Part shown: in pieces, positions 51,465-60,004 of the stretch
Layout of the letters: the number at the start of each line of letters is the position of its first letter
Position numbering within the stretch: position 1 is the stretch's first letter
DNA from: Amycolatopsis sp. WAC 01376
Lineage (GTDB): Bacteria > Actinomycetota > Actinomycetes > Mycobacteriales > Pseudonocardiaceae
Length of the DNA: 64,000 nt
Reading direction: 5' to 3'
Assembly: GCF_003947415.1 (NCBI RefSeq)
Contig: NZ_QHKL01000008.1
Span: 124,001-188,000 of the forward strand
Made by a program: the position numbers and the translations under genes
Notes under the pieces: generated by a model
Database searches by the model: none
Told to the model about the DNA's origin: nothing
Seen by the model: only the letters and a program-made list of their open reading frames with translations

Positions 51465-52684
51465 ACCAGCACACCCCCCGCCACCACACGCGAATCCGCG
51501 TCGAATTCCTCGACCGGTTCGGCGCTCAGGCCGAGCAGCCTGGCCAGCGCGCGTTCGGTGCGCGACGCGGCCCTTCCATCGCCGAACGGGTTGCCGTTGG
51601 TCATCATGGCCGCCCGGGCCCGGCGGTCGGTCAGCAGTTCCGACGCCGTCCGCACGATCAGCTCGCGATCGGTGCCGACCAACCGGGCACAGCCCGCGTG
51701 CACCGCTTCCATCCGTTCGGTGACCTCGCGCAACACCAGCACCGGCACGCCGAAGGTGGGTGCCTCCTCCTGGATCCCGCCGGAGTCGGACAAGACCAGC
51801 GTGGCGGACGCGAGCACACCGGCCAATTCCTCGTAGCGCAACGGCTCGGTCACCACCACGCGAGGCAGGCCGCCCAGTTCGTCGTCGACCAGCTCTCGGA
51901 CGGCGGGGTTCGGATGCGCGGGCAGGACCACGTGCACGTCCGCGTGCCGGGCGACCAGTTCGGTGACCGCGCGCAGCACCTGACGCAGCGGTTCGCCCCA
52001 GGACTCGCGGCGGTGCGCGGTGACCAGCACCAGCCGCTCGCCGCGGGTGGCCGCCTCCACGGCCGCGGCGACCCGCTCGTCCTGGTAGGCCACCGCCCCG
52101 CGGTCGGCGATCGCGCGGATCGCGTCCACCGAAGTGTTGCCGGTGACCACGATCCGCTCGGCGGGAACCTGCTCGCGAAGCAGGTTCTCGGCCGCCGCCG
52201 ACGTCGGCGGCAGATGCAGAGAAGCGGCTTGGGTGACCAGCCGCCGGTTCAGCTCTTCCGGGAAGGGCGAGGCCAGATCGAACGAGCGCAGGCCCGCCTC
52301 CAGATGCACCACCGGGACCCGCCGCCAGAACGCGGCGAGCGTGCCGGCCAGTGTGGTCGTGGTGTCCCCCTGGACCACCACCACCGAGGGCGGTTCACGA
52401 TCGGCCAGCGCGTCCAGACCGGTGAGCATCTGGCCGAGCAGTTCGGGCTGGCCGCCGTCGCGGCGGTGCAGCGGCAACGTGGCGTCCGCGCGAACGCCGA
52501 ACGTCTCCAGCGCCTGCCCGACCATCGTCGGATGCTGTCCGGTGGCGACCAGGTACGGCTCCATCCGGCCCCCGGCGGCGAACGCCCCGGCGACCGGCGC
52601 CAGTTTGATCGCCTCCGGCCGGGTCCCCATCACGAGCCACACCCGAGGCCGGGTCGCTTCGCTTTCCTGTCGATTCCAAACCAT
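51461..52684 (-). CDS. wecB: UDP-N-acetylglucosamine 2-epimerase (non-hydrolysing)
   Basis: 407 residues. GT-B fold enzyme with VMGTRPEAIKLAPV, QGDTTTTLAGTL, HLEAGLRSFD, TAHRRESWG and the C-terminal DSGGIQEEAP, all family-diagnostic. It interconverts UDP-GlcNAc and UDP-ManNAc, precursor for cell-wall teichoic or capsular glycan. First gene of the operon with the DUF2334 protein. Divergent by 253 bp from a GT2 operon. Confidence 0.95.
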   Translation of the reverse strand: MVWNRQESEATRPRVWLVMGTRPEAIKLAPVAGAFAAGGRMEPYLVATGQHPTMVGQALETFGVRADATLPLHRRDGGQPELLGQMLTGLDALADREPPSVVVVQGDTTTTLAGTLAAFWRRVPVVHLEAGLRSFDLASPFPEELNRRLVTQAASLHLPPTSAAAENLLREQVPAERIVVTGNTSVDAIRAIADRGAVAYQDERVAAAVEAATRGERLVLVTAHRRESWGEPLRQVLRAVTELVARHADVHVVLPAHPNPAVRELVDDELGGLPRVVVTEPLRYEELAGVLASATLVLSDSGGIQEEAPTFGVPVLVLREVTERMEAVHAGCARLVGTDRELIVRTASELLTDRRARAAMMTNGNPFGDGRAASRTERALARLLGLSAEPVEEFDADSRVVAGGVLV

Positions 52685-52937
52685 TACTCCCCCAAGGTTC
52701 GAATATTCTTTTCAGCGATTCGCGCACTTCGCATGATCGTTTGTGCGAGGCGCTGTGACCGATGCGACGCAGAGTGGTTCTGTCCGGTTCCCGCCGAATT
52801 TCCTCACCCGTTCGAGGGAACCGGAGCCTGACTCGTCACGTCGTAGTCCATGGATGCGGGATCGGCCGGGGGGCGCGACGCATCACGCACAATCCTTCAC
52901 ACACAAGGAATTGAGCACGCTGAATCTTGGGGGAGAA

Positions 52938-53105
52938 ATGTCTGTTGTCCGGATCGGGCCGTCGGTCGGCGCGACGGCGACCATGGGGATCGCCGCGGGG
53001 GCCGGCGCCTGGCTGCCACTGTCACTCGCCGCATTCGTTCTGTTGCTTTTCGCTACCCGGTCGATTCTCATCCGAATCGCGCCGGAAACGGAAAGGGGGC
53101 AGTAG
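52938..53105 (+). CDS. Small membrane protein preceding the GT2 gene
   Basis: 55 residues, one or two hydrophobic segments (GATATMGIAAGAGAWLPLSL and AAFVLLLFATRSILI). Excellent GGGGGAG ribosome site, GTs follow only 4 bp later. It may be a subunit or assembly factor of the glycosyltransferase; that is inference. Confidence 0.7.
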   Translation: MSVVRIGPSVGATATMGIAAGAGAWLPLSLAAFVLLLFATRSILIRIAPETERGQ

Positions 53106-53109
53106 CGAA

Positions 53110-54594
53110 ATGGAAACCAGTTTGTCCGTCGTCGCCACCGTCATGGTCGGCGTGCTGATCTGGTGGCCGCTGCAGAACCTCATCCTGGCGGTGTTCGCCT
53201 GGCGGTCCCCGCAACGACCACGCAGTGTGCGCCGGACACCGGATCCGGTGCCGTTCTGGATCGTCATCCCGGCGCTGAACGAGGAACGCGTCATCGCGAA
53301 CACGGTGCGCAACGCGCTGGCCACCGGAACCCGGTACACGCCGGTCCGTGTCGTCGTCGTGGACGACGCCTCCGACGACGCGACGCCGCATATCCTCGCC
53401 GGCATCAGGGATCCGCGGCTGCATGTCCTGCGCCGAGAGTTGCCCATGGCCCGCCAAGGCAAGGGCGAGGGCCTCAACACCGCGTACCGCTACATCCTCG
53501 ACATCGCCGGCCGGGAAGGCACGATCGAGCAGACCGTCGTCGGGATCGTGGACGGCGACGGCCGCTGCAGCGAAGGGATGCTCGACGAGATCGCCGAGCT
53601 GATGGCGGAGAAGTCGGTCGGTGCGGTGCAATGCCGCGTGCGCATCCACAACCGGCACAAAACGCTGGCGCTGCTCCAGGATCTGGAATTCGGCGCCATC
53701 GCGGACTCCGCGCAGTCCCTGCGCGACCTGGTCGGCAGCGTCGGGTTGGGCGGCAACGGCCAGTTCACCCGGCTGTCCGTCCTCGCGCGGTTCCACCCTG
53801 GCCCGTGGTCGGCCTGCCTGGTCGAGGACCTGGAACTCGGCCTGCGCCTGCACCTGGACGGGATCCGCGTGCGCTACACGAAATCCGCGTGGGTCACCCA
53901 GCAAGGGCTGACCGACGTGAAACGCTTGCTGCGCCAGCGAACCCGGTGGGCGCAAGGCAACCTGCAGTGCTTCCGGCACCTTCGCAGGCTGACCACGTCG
54001 AGGTTCGTCAGCGGCGTCGGCCTCACCGACTTCCTGATCTACCTGCTTTCGCCCTGGCTGACCGTGCCCATGTCGCTGCTGCTGGTCGGACTGGTCGCGG
54101 CGTCCGCCGTGGCGCTGGCGACCGGGAGCACACTGGGCGGGCTGGTGGCCACAGTGGACACTCTGCCGACGTCGGCCGCGATGCTCGTCGGGCTGGCCAT
54201 GGCGCCGAGTCTGCTCTGGGGATTGGTCTACTGGGCCCGGCTCCGCGACGAGAACATCCTGCGCTGCCTGTTCGCCGGGCTGCTCTACCCGTGGTTCCTG
54301 GCGCTGGGCATCATCGCGACGTGGCGTGCGCTGTTCCGGCTGATGTCCGGACGCAACGGCTGGTCCAAGACCGAACGGCTGGCCGAAGACGGCCGGCCCG
54401 CGCCGCCGATGCCGGTCCCGATGCCCGCATCCGCGCCGCTCCCGCTACCGCGCCCGGCCGCCCCACCGGTGACGATCGATCCCAGTGTCACCCAGCCGAT
54501 CCCCGCGGCGGTCCTCGCCGCCGCCGAGCGGACCCGGCCGGTCCCGCATCCGCTGTCCGAAACCGAACCGACGCAACGACTGGAGCGGGTGTGA
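53110..54594 (+). CDS. Processive glycosyltransferase family 2, membrane-bound
   Basis: 494 residues. Membrane helix at about 7-30, GT2 core with DDAS (85-88), DGD (148-150), ED acid pair (239-240) and QRTRW (276-280), the D,D,D,QxxRW signature of processive beta-glycan synthases (hyaluronan, chitin, cellulose, poly-GlcNAc). Three or four further helices (about 307-460), then a 60-residue Pro-rich tail. With WecB and a deacetylase opposite, it probably polymerises an exported HexNAc glycan that is later deacetylated. Confidence 0.9.
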   Translation: METSLSVVATVMVGVLIWWPLQNLILAVFAWRSPQRPRSVRRTPDPVPFWIVIPALNEERVIANTVRNALATGTRYTPVRVVVVDDASDDATPHILAGIRDPRLHVLRRELPMARQGKGEGLNTAYRYILDIAGREGTIEQTVVGIVDGDGRCSEGMLDEIAELMAEKSVGAVQCRVRIHNRHKTLALLQDLEFGAIADSAQSLRDLVGSVGLGGNGQFTRLSVLARFHPGPWSACLVEDLELGLRLHLDGIRVRYTKSAWVTQQGLTDVKRLLRQRTRWAQGNLQCFRHLRRLTTSRFVSGVGLTDFLIYLLSPWLTVPMSLLLVGLVAASAVALATGSTLGGLVATVDTLPTSAAMLVGLAMAPSLLWGLVYWARLRDENILRCLFAGLLYPWFLALGIIATWRALFRLMSGRNGWSKTERLAEDGRPAPPMPVPMPASAPLPLPRPAAPPVTIDPSVTQPIPAAVLAAAERTRPVPHPLSETEPTQRLERV

Positions 54595-55271
54595 TGGCAG
54601 ACCGGCACCGGCGCCGCCCGATACGGAACAAGCTCGTTCTCGTCCTGGCGGCCGCCGGGCTGGCCCTCGCCGCGGCCTCCACGATCGACCGCGGCGACTC
54701 CGGGAAGGAGGCGTCCACCGGCTGGTACGTGACCGTGTACTACACCGCCGTCGAATCGCACCACGACGAAGATCCGGTGCCGGTCACCGGCTGTCTGGTG
54801 ATCGACTGCGAACGCGGCGACGACCCTCTCGGCAACTACCCGGAAGACTTCGTGAAGGCCGTCGAAGACGAAGGCACCGGCCGGATCGTCAGCGGCCGTC
54901 ACGCCGGCCGCTACCTGAACTGGTCCCACGACATCGGTTTCTGGCTGGACAACGCACCCCGCGACAGCCACGGGCGCCCGCTGGAGCCGTTCGTCTCCGC
55001 CGCCGCGGATCCGGCCGTCCTCGGCGACGGCCGGCAACTGCGGATCACCGGCTGCGGCACCGCGGAGGACGGCACGGCGATCGACGCGGGAGTCTGCGAA
55101 AGGCTGCGTTCCGCCTCCTGGCGGATCATGGACGAATTCACTCCCGGACTCGGCGGCGATCGGCACATCGACGTCTACCTCGGCGAGGAAACCGGGCCGG
55201 ACTTCACTTCCGACCCGCTGTACTCGTCGCTGCACAACGCCACGCTGGAGCTCGGCAAGACCACTCCGTGA
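54594..55271 (+). CDS. Exported 3D/double-psi beta-barrel-like protein
   Basis: 225 residues. Signal or anchor about 12-28 (KLVLVLAAAGLALAAAS). The domain has GWYVTVYYTAVES, the LNWSHDIGFWLDNAPRDSHG stretch, and GDGRQLRITGCG, followed by a late HIDVYLGEE. That order is reminiscent of the 3D (MltA-like) barrel where conserved Asp residues act on wall glycan. TGATG overlap with the GT2 stop makes it the operon's last gene. Family assignment moderate. Confidence 0.7.
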   Translation: MADRHRRRPIRNKLVLVLAAAGLALAAASTIDRGDSGKEASTGWYVTVYYTAVESHHDEDPVPVTGCLVIDCERGDDPLGNYPEDFVKAVEDEGTGRIVSGRHAGRYLNWSHDIGFWLDNAPRDSHGRPLEPFVSAAADPAVLGDGRQLRITGCGTAEDGTAIDAGVCERLRSASWRIMDEFTPGLGGDRHIDVYLGEETGPDFTSDPLYSSLHNATLELGKTTP

Positions 55272-55280
55272 CGACGCCCG

Positions 55281-56369
55281 TCAGGAGCGGTGCCCGGCCT
55301 CCGCCATCGCGCGTCGCCGGACCTCCCGCACGACAAGGGAATCCGTGAACGCCGAGGACACGGCGCTCAGCCAGGCGCTTTCGTCCCGCATGCTGGGGTG
55401 CGCTTCATCCTGCCCGGACGACGGACGCGGCCAGCTTCGGCCCGCCTCGCGCATCACCAGCGCCGCCGCGAGTTCGGCGGCGGCGCGTGTGGGTTCGTCG
55501 ACCGGGGCACGCAGCCAGTCCCCGAGGTGCGGCGGAACGTGGGCCCGCAACGCCAGTAGACCGTCACGGATCTCGATCACCCTGCGGTACAGCTTGAATT
55601 CGAGGTCGTGGCGTACGGGCAAGGCGATCTGCGGGTGCGCGGCGACGAGTTCCTTCCACAGCGGGGTCACCGCCCGGATCCCTTGCCAGGAACGCAGCAG
55701 CCGGAGCGCGCCGTCCCAGGTGGTGAACAGTCCGCCGAGGACCCACAGCACCATCGCGAGAAGTCCGGCGAGGCGGGCGCGTGGCATGAAATCGAGGTCC
55801 GCGAGGTCGGTGATCTCCAGCCATAGCGTGGGAAGCCCGGAGAACAGCACCCATACGATGGTCGCGACGGCGGCGCAGACGAGGATCCGCAGACCCGTCC
55901 GGAACGTCCCTTGTGGACGGTCGGCGGCGCTGCGGACCAGCGTCCGGGTGAACATCACCAGGCAGGTGACGCCGTACGTCGTGAGGACCACCTGGTAGGC
56001 GACGACGCTCGGCCGCCATTGGAACGCGGGCGTGCCCAGTTCGAGCCGATGCGGGAGGATGTCCAGGTAGCACAGGATCATCAGCGCCCAGCACAGCACG
56101 ATGGGCCAGAACGGCGTCGGCTTCTCCGGGGACCGCGTACTGCGGACCACCTGGACCAGCGCGCGCATCGCGAGCAGTTGCAGCGCGTTGGTGACCAGCC
56201 GCGGGAGCAGGTCGTCACCGAGGAACCGGACCGTGGCGTCGGCGGAGAGGGCGAGGCCCGCCGCCATGCTGAGGAAGAACGTGGCCAGATGCACCGGCCC
56301 GGCGCGGACCGCCATCAGCCGGGTGAAGCCGATCGACGCCAGCAGCGCGGCGGACAGATAACTGATCAT
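55281..56369 (-). CDS. MAB_1171c-family membrane protein (putative transporter)
   Basis: 362 residues. About seven membrane helices (first ISYLSAALLASIGFTRLMAV at 2-21, later LATFFLSMAAGLALS, FWPIVLCWALMILCYLDIL) and a cytosolic C-terminal domain with LEFKLYRRVIEIRDGLLALR (about 260-280) and a variable tail. The family is found next to XRE and ImmA/IrrE genes across Actinobacteria and is annotated as a putative transporter without proof. ATG overlaps the ImmA stop. Confidence 0.8.
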   Translation of the reverse strand: MISYLSAALLASIGFTRLMAVRAGPVHLATFFLSMAAGLALSADATVRFLGDDLLPRLVTNALQLLAMRALVQVVRSTRSPEKPTPFWPIVLCWALMILCYLDILPHRLELGTPAFQWRPSVVAYQVVLTTYGVTCLVMFTRTLVRSAADRPQGTFRTGLRILVCAAVATIVWVLFSGLPTLWLEITDLADLDFMPRARLAGLLAMVLWVLGGLFTTWDGALRLLRSWQGIRAVTPLWKELVAAHPQIALPVRHDLEFKLYRRVIEIRDGLLALRAHVPPHLGDWLRAPVDEPTRAAAELAAALVMREAGRSWPRPSSGQDEAHPSMRDESAWLSAVSSAFTDSLVVREVRRRAMAEAGHRS

Positions 56370-56848
56370 GAACCGAGGGCGTGGCGCAGCCGATCGGATC
56401 CCGGCCCGGTGCCCACGGCGCGGCGCATGAGCAACGACGCGACGAGTTCGGCCTCCTTCTCCTGCTCGTGCGCGTACGTCGTGCGGCCGAGGACCCGGCG
56501 GACCAGATCCACCGAAAGCGAGGGCGCGACCATCGCGGCGATCGTCTCCGGCCGCACCTCGCCCTCGACGTGCCCGCACAGCAGATGACCGAGTTCGTGC
56601 AGCAGGATGTGCCGCTGGTGCAACGGAGAAGTGTCCCGCGTGTAGAAGACGTAGTCGGCCCGGTCGGTGGCCGCGAGCACCCCGCACGGCGCCCCCGGCC
56701 GCGCCTCGAGCGGCACCAGTTCGATGGGCCGCCCCCGCATCGCCGCGACCTCGCCGAACAACGTGGTGACGTCGAACGGATCCGGTAGCCGCACGGCGGC
56801 CGCGATGCGCTCACATCTGCGCCAGAGCGCACTCTTCCTGCCCAGCAT
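56366..56848 (-). CDS. ImmA/IrrE-like metallopeptidase
   Basis: 160 residues with zinc motif HELGH at 84-88 (ILLHELGHLLCGH) and a downstream EKEAELVASLLMRR giving the third ligand. ImmA/IrrE proteases cleave XRE-type repressors to induce their targets. Here it lies between the XRE gene (2-bp gap) and the membrane protein (ATGA overlap), so the logical reading is protease-repressor-transporter: a signal makes ImmA cleave the XRE repressor. Confidence 0.88.
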   Translation of the reverse strand: MLGRKSALWRRCERIAAAVRLPDPFDVTTLFGEVAAMRGRPIELVPLEARPGAPCGVLAATDRADYVFYTRDTSPLHQRHILLHELGHLLCGHVEGEVRPETIAAMVAPSLSVDLVRRVLGRTTYAHEQEKEAELVASLLMRRAVGTGPGSDRLRHALGS

Positions 56849-56850
56849 GG

Positions 56851-57273
56851 CTACTCCCCCTGGTCACGCTTGGACTCGCGCCGCTTGATCGCCTCGACGA
56901 TGTCGGTCACGGTTCCGAGCCCCTCCTCGGACAGCGTCACCGCACGCAACGCCAGGTTGCGCACGGCGCTGTTGCGCAACGCTCCCAGCAACTCGACCTC
57001 TTCGGCAAGCGCCCTCCCCCGTTCGTCGTCGAAGAAGTACGCGGGCGGAACCTGGAAGAACGCCGCGAGCGCCTCCAGGTGCCGCTTGGTCGGGTTGTCC
57101 CGGCGGCCCGTCCGCAGTTGCCAGAGGTAGGCGGCGGAAAACGACTCGCCGGTGTTCTCCCGGCAGGCTCGCGCCACCTCCTCGTGGCTGTACTGCTCGC
57201 CGTTGGGCCGCCGGACCACCTGGAAGAGGCGGTCGATCCGGTCGGTGAGCGTGGTCGCCCGTGGTTCGGTCAT
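56851..57273 (-). CDS. XRE-family repressor-like regulator
   Basis: 140 residues. HTH at about 8-70, with YSHEEVARACRENTGESFSAAYLWQLRTG, then a helix-rich tail (VELLGALRNSAVRNLALRAV). ATG 57273 was chosen because GGAGGTGA sits immediately upstream; GTG 57279 also possible. First gene of a three-gene operon. The upstream region has an 18-bp-type direct repeat shared with the divergent gene. Confidence 0.88.
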   Translation of the reverse strand: MTEPRATTLTDRIDRLFQVVRRPNGEQYSHEEVARACRENTGESFSAAYLWQLRTGRRDNPTKRHLEALAAFFQVPPAYFFDDERGRALAEEVELLGALRNSAVRNLALRAVTLSEEGLGTVTDIVEAIKRRESKRDQGE

Positions 57274-57285
57274 CGTCACCTCCGT

Positions 57286-57380
57286 AAGCTGAAATGAATG
57301 ACTTCCGGCTGAGTATTCACCTTAGTTGACAACCACGAAGGTTCTCGCCTACGGTTTCCACGTTAGCTGAGATGAATGAC
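57286..57380. promoter_or_regulatory. Divergent control region with direct repeats
   Basis: AAGCTGAAATGAATGAC (57286-57302) and TAGCTGAGATGAATGAC (57364-57380) are a 17-base direct repeat, two mismatches, 78 bp apart, between the XRE gene and the divergent secreted-protein gene. CTTAGTTGAC in the middle resembles a half-site. Candidate operators for the XRE repressor controlling both directions. Confidence 0.6.
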
Positions 57381-57429
57381 CAAGGGGAGTCGGTCGATTC
57401 TGGCTGACGACCCGGAAGGGGGAGTTCCC

Positions 57430-57696
57430 ATGAAGAAGTTGCTGACCGCGGCTGCACTGGCAGTGGCCGCGGTGACCCTGTCGGCGCCGCCGGCGCTGGC
57501 CGTGGAGACCGGAGAGTTCCACGCCAGCGGCATCGGCCCCGGCCCAGCAGCCGCCATCACCTCGGCGGAGAAGGTCGCCCGCACCTTCGCCCGCAACACG
57601 GGCTGGCTGGACTCGCAGTGCTACGTCCGCGCTTCCGACGTCCGGTCACACACGAGCTACTACAGCGCGACCGTCTGGCTCTTCTGCCAGCGCTGA
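57430..57696 (+). CDS. Small secreted protein (pair with next gene)
   Basis: 88 residues. Signal peptide about 1-24 (KKLLTAAALAVAAVTLSAPPALA). Mature part about 60 residues, two cysteines (SQCYVR and FCQR at the end). GAAGGGGGAG ribosome site. Family unknown; the next gene has the same design. Possibly under control of the XRE operator region. Confidence 0.75.
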   Translation: MKKLLTAAALAVAAVTLSAPPALAVETGEFHASGIGPGPAAAITSAEKVARTFARNTGWLDSQCYVRASDVRSHTSYYSATVWLFCQR

Positions 57697-57713
57697 CATC
57701 AGGAGGGGAAACC

Positions 57714-58001
57714 ATGAACAGAACGATCGCCCGCGCCACGGGGGCCGCGGTGCTCGCGGGACTCATGACACTCGCGCCGACGGTGGCGAGTGCCGCGAGC
57801 GTCCAAGAGACCCGCGCGTTCCTCGGGACGACCGTCGAGAAGACCTCGGCGTCGGCGAAGCGGACGGCGTTGCAGCAGGCCTACGACCACGCCGCCGTCT
57901 ACGGGTACACACCCGATCAGTGCGTGACCATCCACCTGTACTCGGTGAAGATCAGCTTCGTGATGTACCGGGGCGAAGCCGGGATCCACTGCACGAAGTA
58001 A
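57714..58001 (+). CDS. Small secreted protein (pair with previous gene)
   Basis: 95 residues. Signal about 1-28 (RATGAAVLAGLMTLAPTVASA). Mature part about 67 residues with two cysteines (DQCVTI, IHCTK) whose spacing and C-terminal placement match the previous protein. Strong AGGAGGGG site, 17 bp after the previous stop, so both form an operon. Followed four bases later by a strong palindrome. Confidence 0.75.
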   Translation: MNRTIARATGAAVLAGLMTLAPTVASAASVQETRAFLGTTVEKTSASAKRTALQQAYDHAAVYGYTPDQCVTIHLYSVKISFVMYRGEAGIHCTK

Positions 58002-58005
58002 GCGG

Positions 58006-58058
58006 TCCGTGAAGGCCTCCTTGAGGGACTCTGGGTCCCTCAAGGAGGCCTTCACGGA
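58006..58058. repeat. Perfect palindrome, repeat family A
   Basis: TCCGTGAAGGCCTCCTTGAG / CTCAAGGAGGCCTTCACGGA are the outer parts of two exactly complementary 24-bp arms (58006-58029, 58035-58058) with five-base loop TCTGG. Very stable hairpin at the 3' end of the small-secreted-protein operon; probable terminator. Confidence 0.8.
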
Positions 58059-58079
58059 ATTCCAGGCTAGTTTGACCGG

Positions 58080-58514
58080 ATGAGTCTTCTCGACGACGTG
58101 GCCGAACGCGACGGCTGGCGGTGCTGGGTCTGCGACGAACCGGTCGACCCGGAGATGTCGGTGAACGACCCGCGGGGTCCCAGTGTCGACAGCCGGACCG
58201 CCGACCGGAAGGCCAAGGTCACCGAGCGGCTCGCACACCGCGGCTGCAACACCCGCAAGGGCGCGGTCAAGGTCGTCATCGCCTGGCCGGATCGCCTGCA
58301 CGTCGTCGAACCCGCGCCGCTGATCACCGTCGCCGGACGGCTGGAACGCAAGGGCGGCCGCGAACTGGTGGCCCGCAGCCCGACCGAACCGGACGCCCGG
58401 GAGGCGGCGGATTGGCTGGTCGACCGGTTTTCCCGGCTGCTACCGGGAGTGCCGGTGACCGCGGGTGTCGAGCCCGGCGGCGGCCAGTTCCTCGTCATCC
58501 TGAAGCGCGGCTAG
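58080..58514 (+). CDS. HNH-like nuclease-fold protein
   Basis: 144 residues. N-terminal zinc knuckle CWVC (Cys15, Cys18) and the second half HRGCNTRKG (His53, Cys56, Asn57), the C-terminal part of the HNH motif. The usual catalytic DH pair before the second knuckle is replaced by SVDSRTAD, so activity is doubtful. C-terminal domain with LVDRFSRLLPGVPVTAGV. Convergent with the methyltransferase, with a 4-bp overlap. Confidence 0.7.
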   Translation: MSLLDDVAERDGWRCWVCDEPVDPEMSVNDPRGPSVDSRTADRKAKVTERLAHRGCNTRKGAVKVVIAWPDRLHVVEPAPLITVAGRLERKGGRELVARSPTEPDAREAADWLVDRFSRLLPGVPVTAGVEPGGGQFLVILKRG

Positions 58515-59278
58515 AGGTCCGCCTTCAGCTTCACGTTGGCGTCCTTGACCAGCACCATCACGTCCTGATGGAGATCCCACGCGGCCTCGTCGTACCCGGC
58601 GAGGCGCAGGTCGGGCGCCTCCAGCGCGCGCTGCACCGCCCAGCCGGGCGAGCTGAGCGAAATGCCGTACCCGTCGTTGCCCGCGTAGTCGGTGTAACCG
58701 AAACCGCAGGCCTTGTACGCGGCGAGCATGCGGTCGGTCGCACGCGCGTCCAGCCCGTAATCCTTACCCGCCTCGGCGCGCATCGCCATCCGGCGGCCAT
58801 GCGTGGTGACCACCGCGACGCCGCCGGGAGCCAGCGCGCGTGAGAAGTAGCGCAGCAGCGGACCCCAGTTCGGGGCATCGAGATGGGTCAGCACCGAACC
58901 ACACCACAGCAGATCCACCTCGGTGACCTGCTCGATGTCGTCCACATCCGGCGCACCGATCACCGCCCGCGCGCCGAACGCCTCCGCACAGCTTGCCAGC
59001 GCCGCCGGGTCCATGTCGCACGCGATCAGCTCGGCCGCCGGGAAAGCGGCACGCAGGGAACGCATCACCCGGCCGTAACCGCATCCGAAATCCAAGAGCC
59101 GCCGGGGTTCCGGCCGTCCGGTGACCTCAAGCGCGGCGAGCACCGCACGCAACGCGTCCCTGGACACGCTCAGGTAATGCTCGATGTTGTTGCTCGCGAA
59201 CATGCTGTCGCCGTCGGCGATCGTCGTGCTCACGCCAGCCATGATCCGCGCGACGGTCTCGTCCAGCGTTTCGCTCAT
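58511..59278 (-). CDS. Class I SAM-dependent methyltransferase
   Basis: 255 residues. SAM-binding loop LLDFGCGYGRVMRSL (about 60-75), acidic end LIACDMDP, and motif post-I DLLWCGSVLTHLDA. ATG 59278 gives a normal N-terminus; the longer start at 59344 adds 22 residues. Substrate unknown. Located 25 bp after the HxlR gene on the same strand, so co-transcription is likely. Confidence 0.88.
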   Translation of the reverse strand: MSETLDETVARIMAGVSTTIADGDSMFASNNIEHYLSVSRDALRAVLAALEVTGRPEPRRLLDFGCGYGRVMRSLRAAFPAAELIACDMDPAALASCAEAFGARAVIGAPDVDDIEQVTEVDLLWCGSVLTHLDAPNWGPLLRYFSRALAPGGVAVVTTHGRRMAMRAEAGKDYGLDARATDRMLAAYKACGFGYTDYAGNDGYGISLSSPGWAVQRALEAPDLRLAGYDEAAWDLHQDVMVLVKDANVKLKADL

Positions 59279-59303
59279 CCGGCAACCGTATTCGACCGTC
59301 CGG

Positions 59304-59930
59304 TCAGGCGGCGAAGACGGTGCGCACGACGGACTCGTCGCCATCGATCTCGACCAGCCCGAGCCCGCGCGCGTCGGCGAGCGTGAGAGCGCCGGCGGAA
59401 AGGCCGAGGATGCAGGCGGGTTCGGCGCGGACGGTGGCGTCGAGTTCGCGGCCGTCGTGCGGGCCGATTTCGAAGCCGGCGCGGCTCGCGCGGAGCTGGA
59501 AGGTCGAGCCGCCGATCTCGAGGCCGACCGTCACCGAGACGCGGACCTTGACCCGGGAACCGAGCAGGGCGGGGACGGCGAGAGCGAGCCATTCCGGACG
59601 GAAGGCGTCGTCGCCGGGGCCGCAGACCATCAGCGGGGCGGACCAGCGGATCAGGCTCTCGATCGGTTCGCGCAGCTCGGCACCCCACGGCGTGAGGGCG
59701 TACTCGACCACGCTGCCCGAGCCGGCCAGCCGCCGCTCGACCACGCCCGACGCTTCGAGGTCGCGCAGGCGATCCGCGAGGAGGTTGGTCGCGATGCCGG
59801 GAAGGCCGTCGATCAGGTCCCGGTAGCGGGCCGGGCCGAGGAGGAGCTGACGGACGATGAGCAGATTCCACCGATCGCCGACGACCTCGAGAGACCGGGC
59901 GAGCCCGCAGTACTGGCCGTAGCCTCGCAT
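59304..59930 (-). CDS. HxlR-family transcriptional regulator
   Basis: 208 residues. N-terminal HxlR winged HTH with CGLARSLEVVGDRWNLLIVRQLLLG, DLIDGLPGIATNLLADRLRDLE and VVEYALTPWG (residues about 8-95), then a C-terminal SCP2-like domain for ligand. Divergent by 74 bp from the haloalkane-dehalogenase-like gene, its probable target. The divergent region has CTCAAG repeats (at 59952 and about 59972). Confidence 0.9.
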   Translation of the reverse strand: MRGYGQYCGLARSLEVVGDRWNLLIVRQLLLGPARYRDLIDGLPGIATNLLADRLRDLEASGVVERRLAGSGSVVEYALTPWGAELREPIESLIRWSAPLMVCGPGDDAFRPEWLALAVPALLGSRVKVRVSVTVGLEIGGSTFQLRASRAGFEIGPHDGRELDATVRAEPACILGLSAGALTLADARGLGLVEIDGDESVVRTVFAA

Positions 59931-60004
59931 CGTAGCTCCCGCTTGTTTTTCTCAAGTGTGCGTGACAAGCTCAAGCTTACCCGAGAAACCCTGAGGGGGC
60001 CGCC

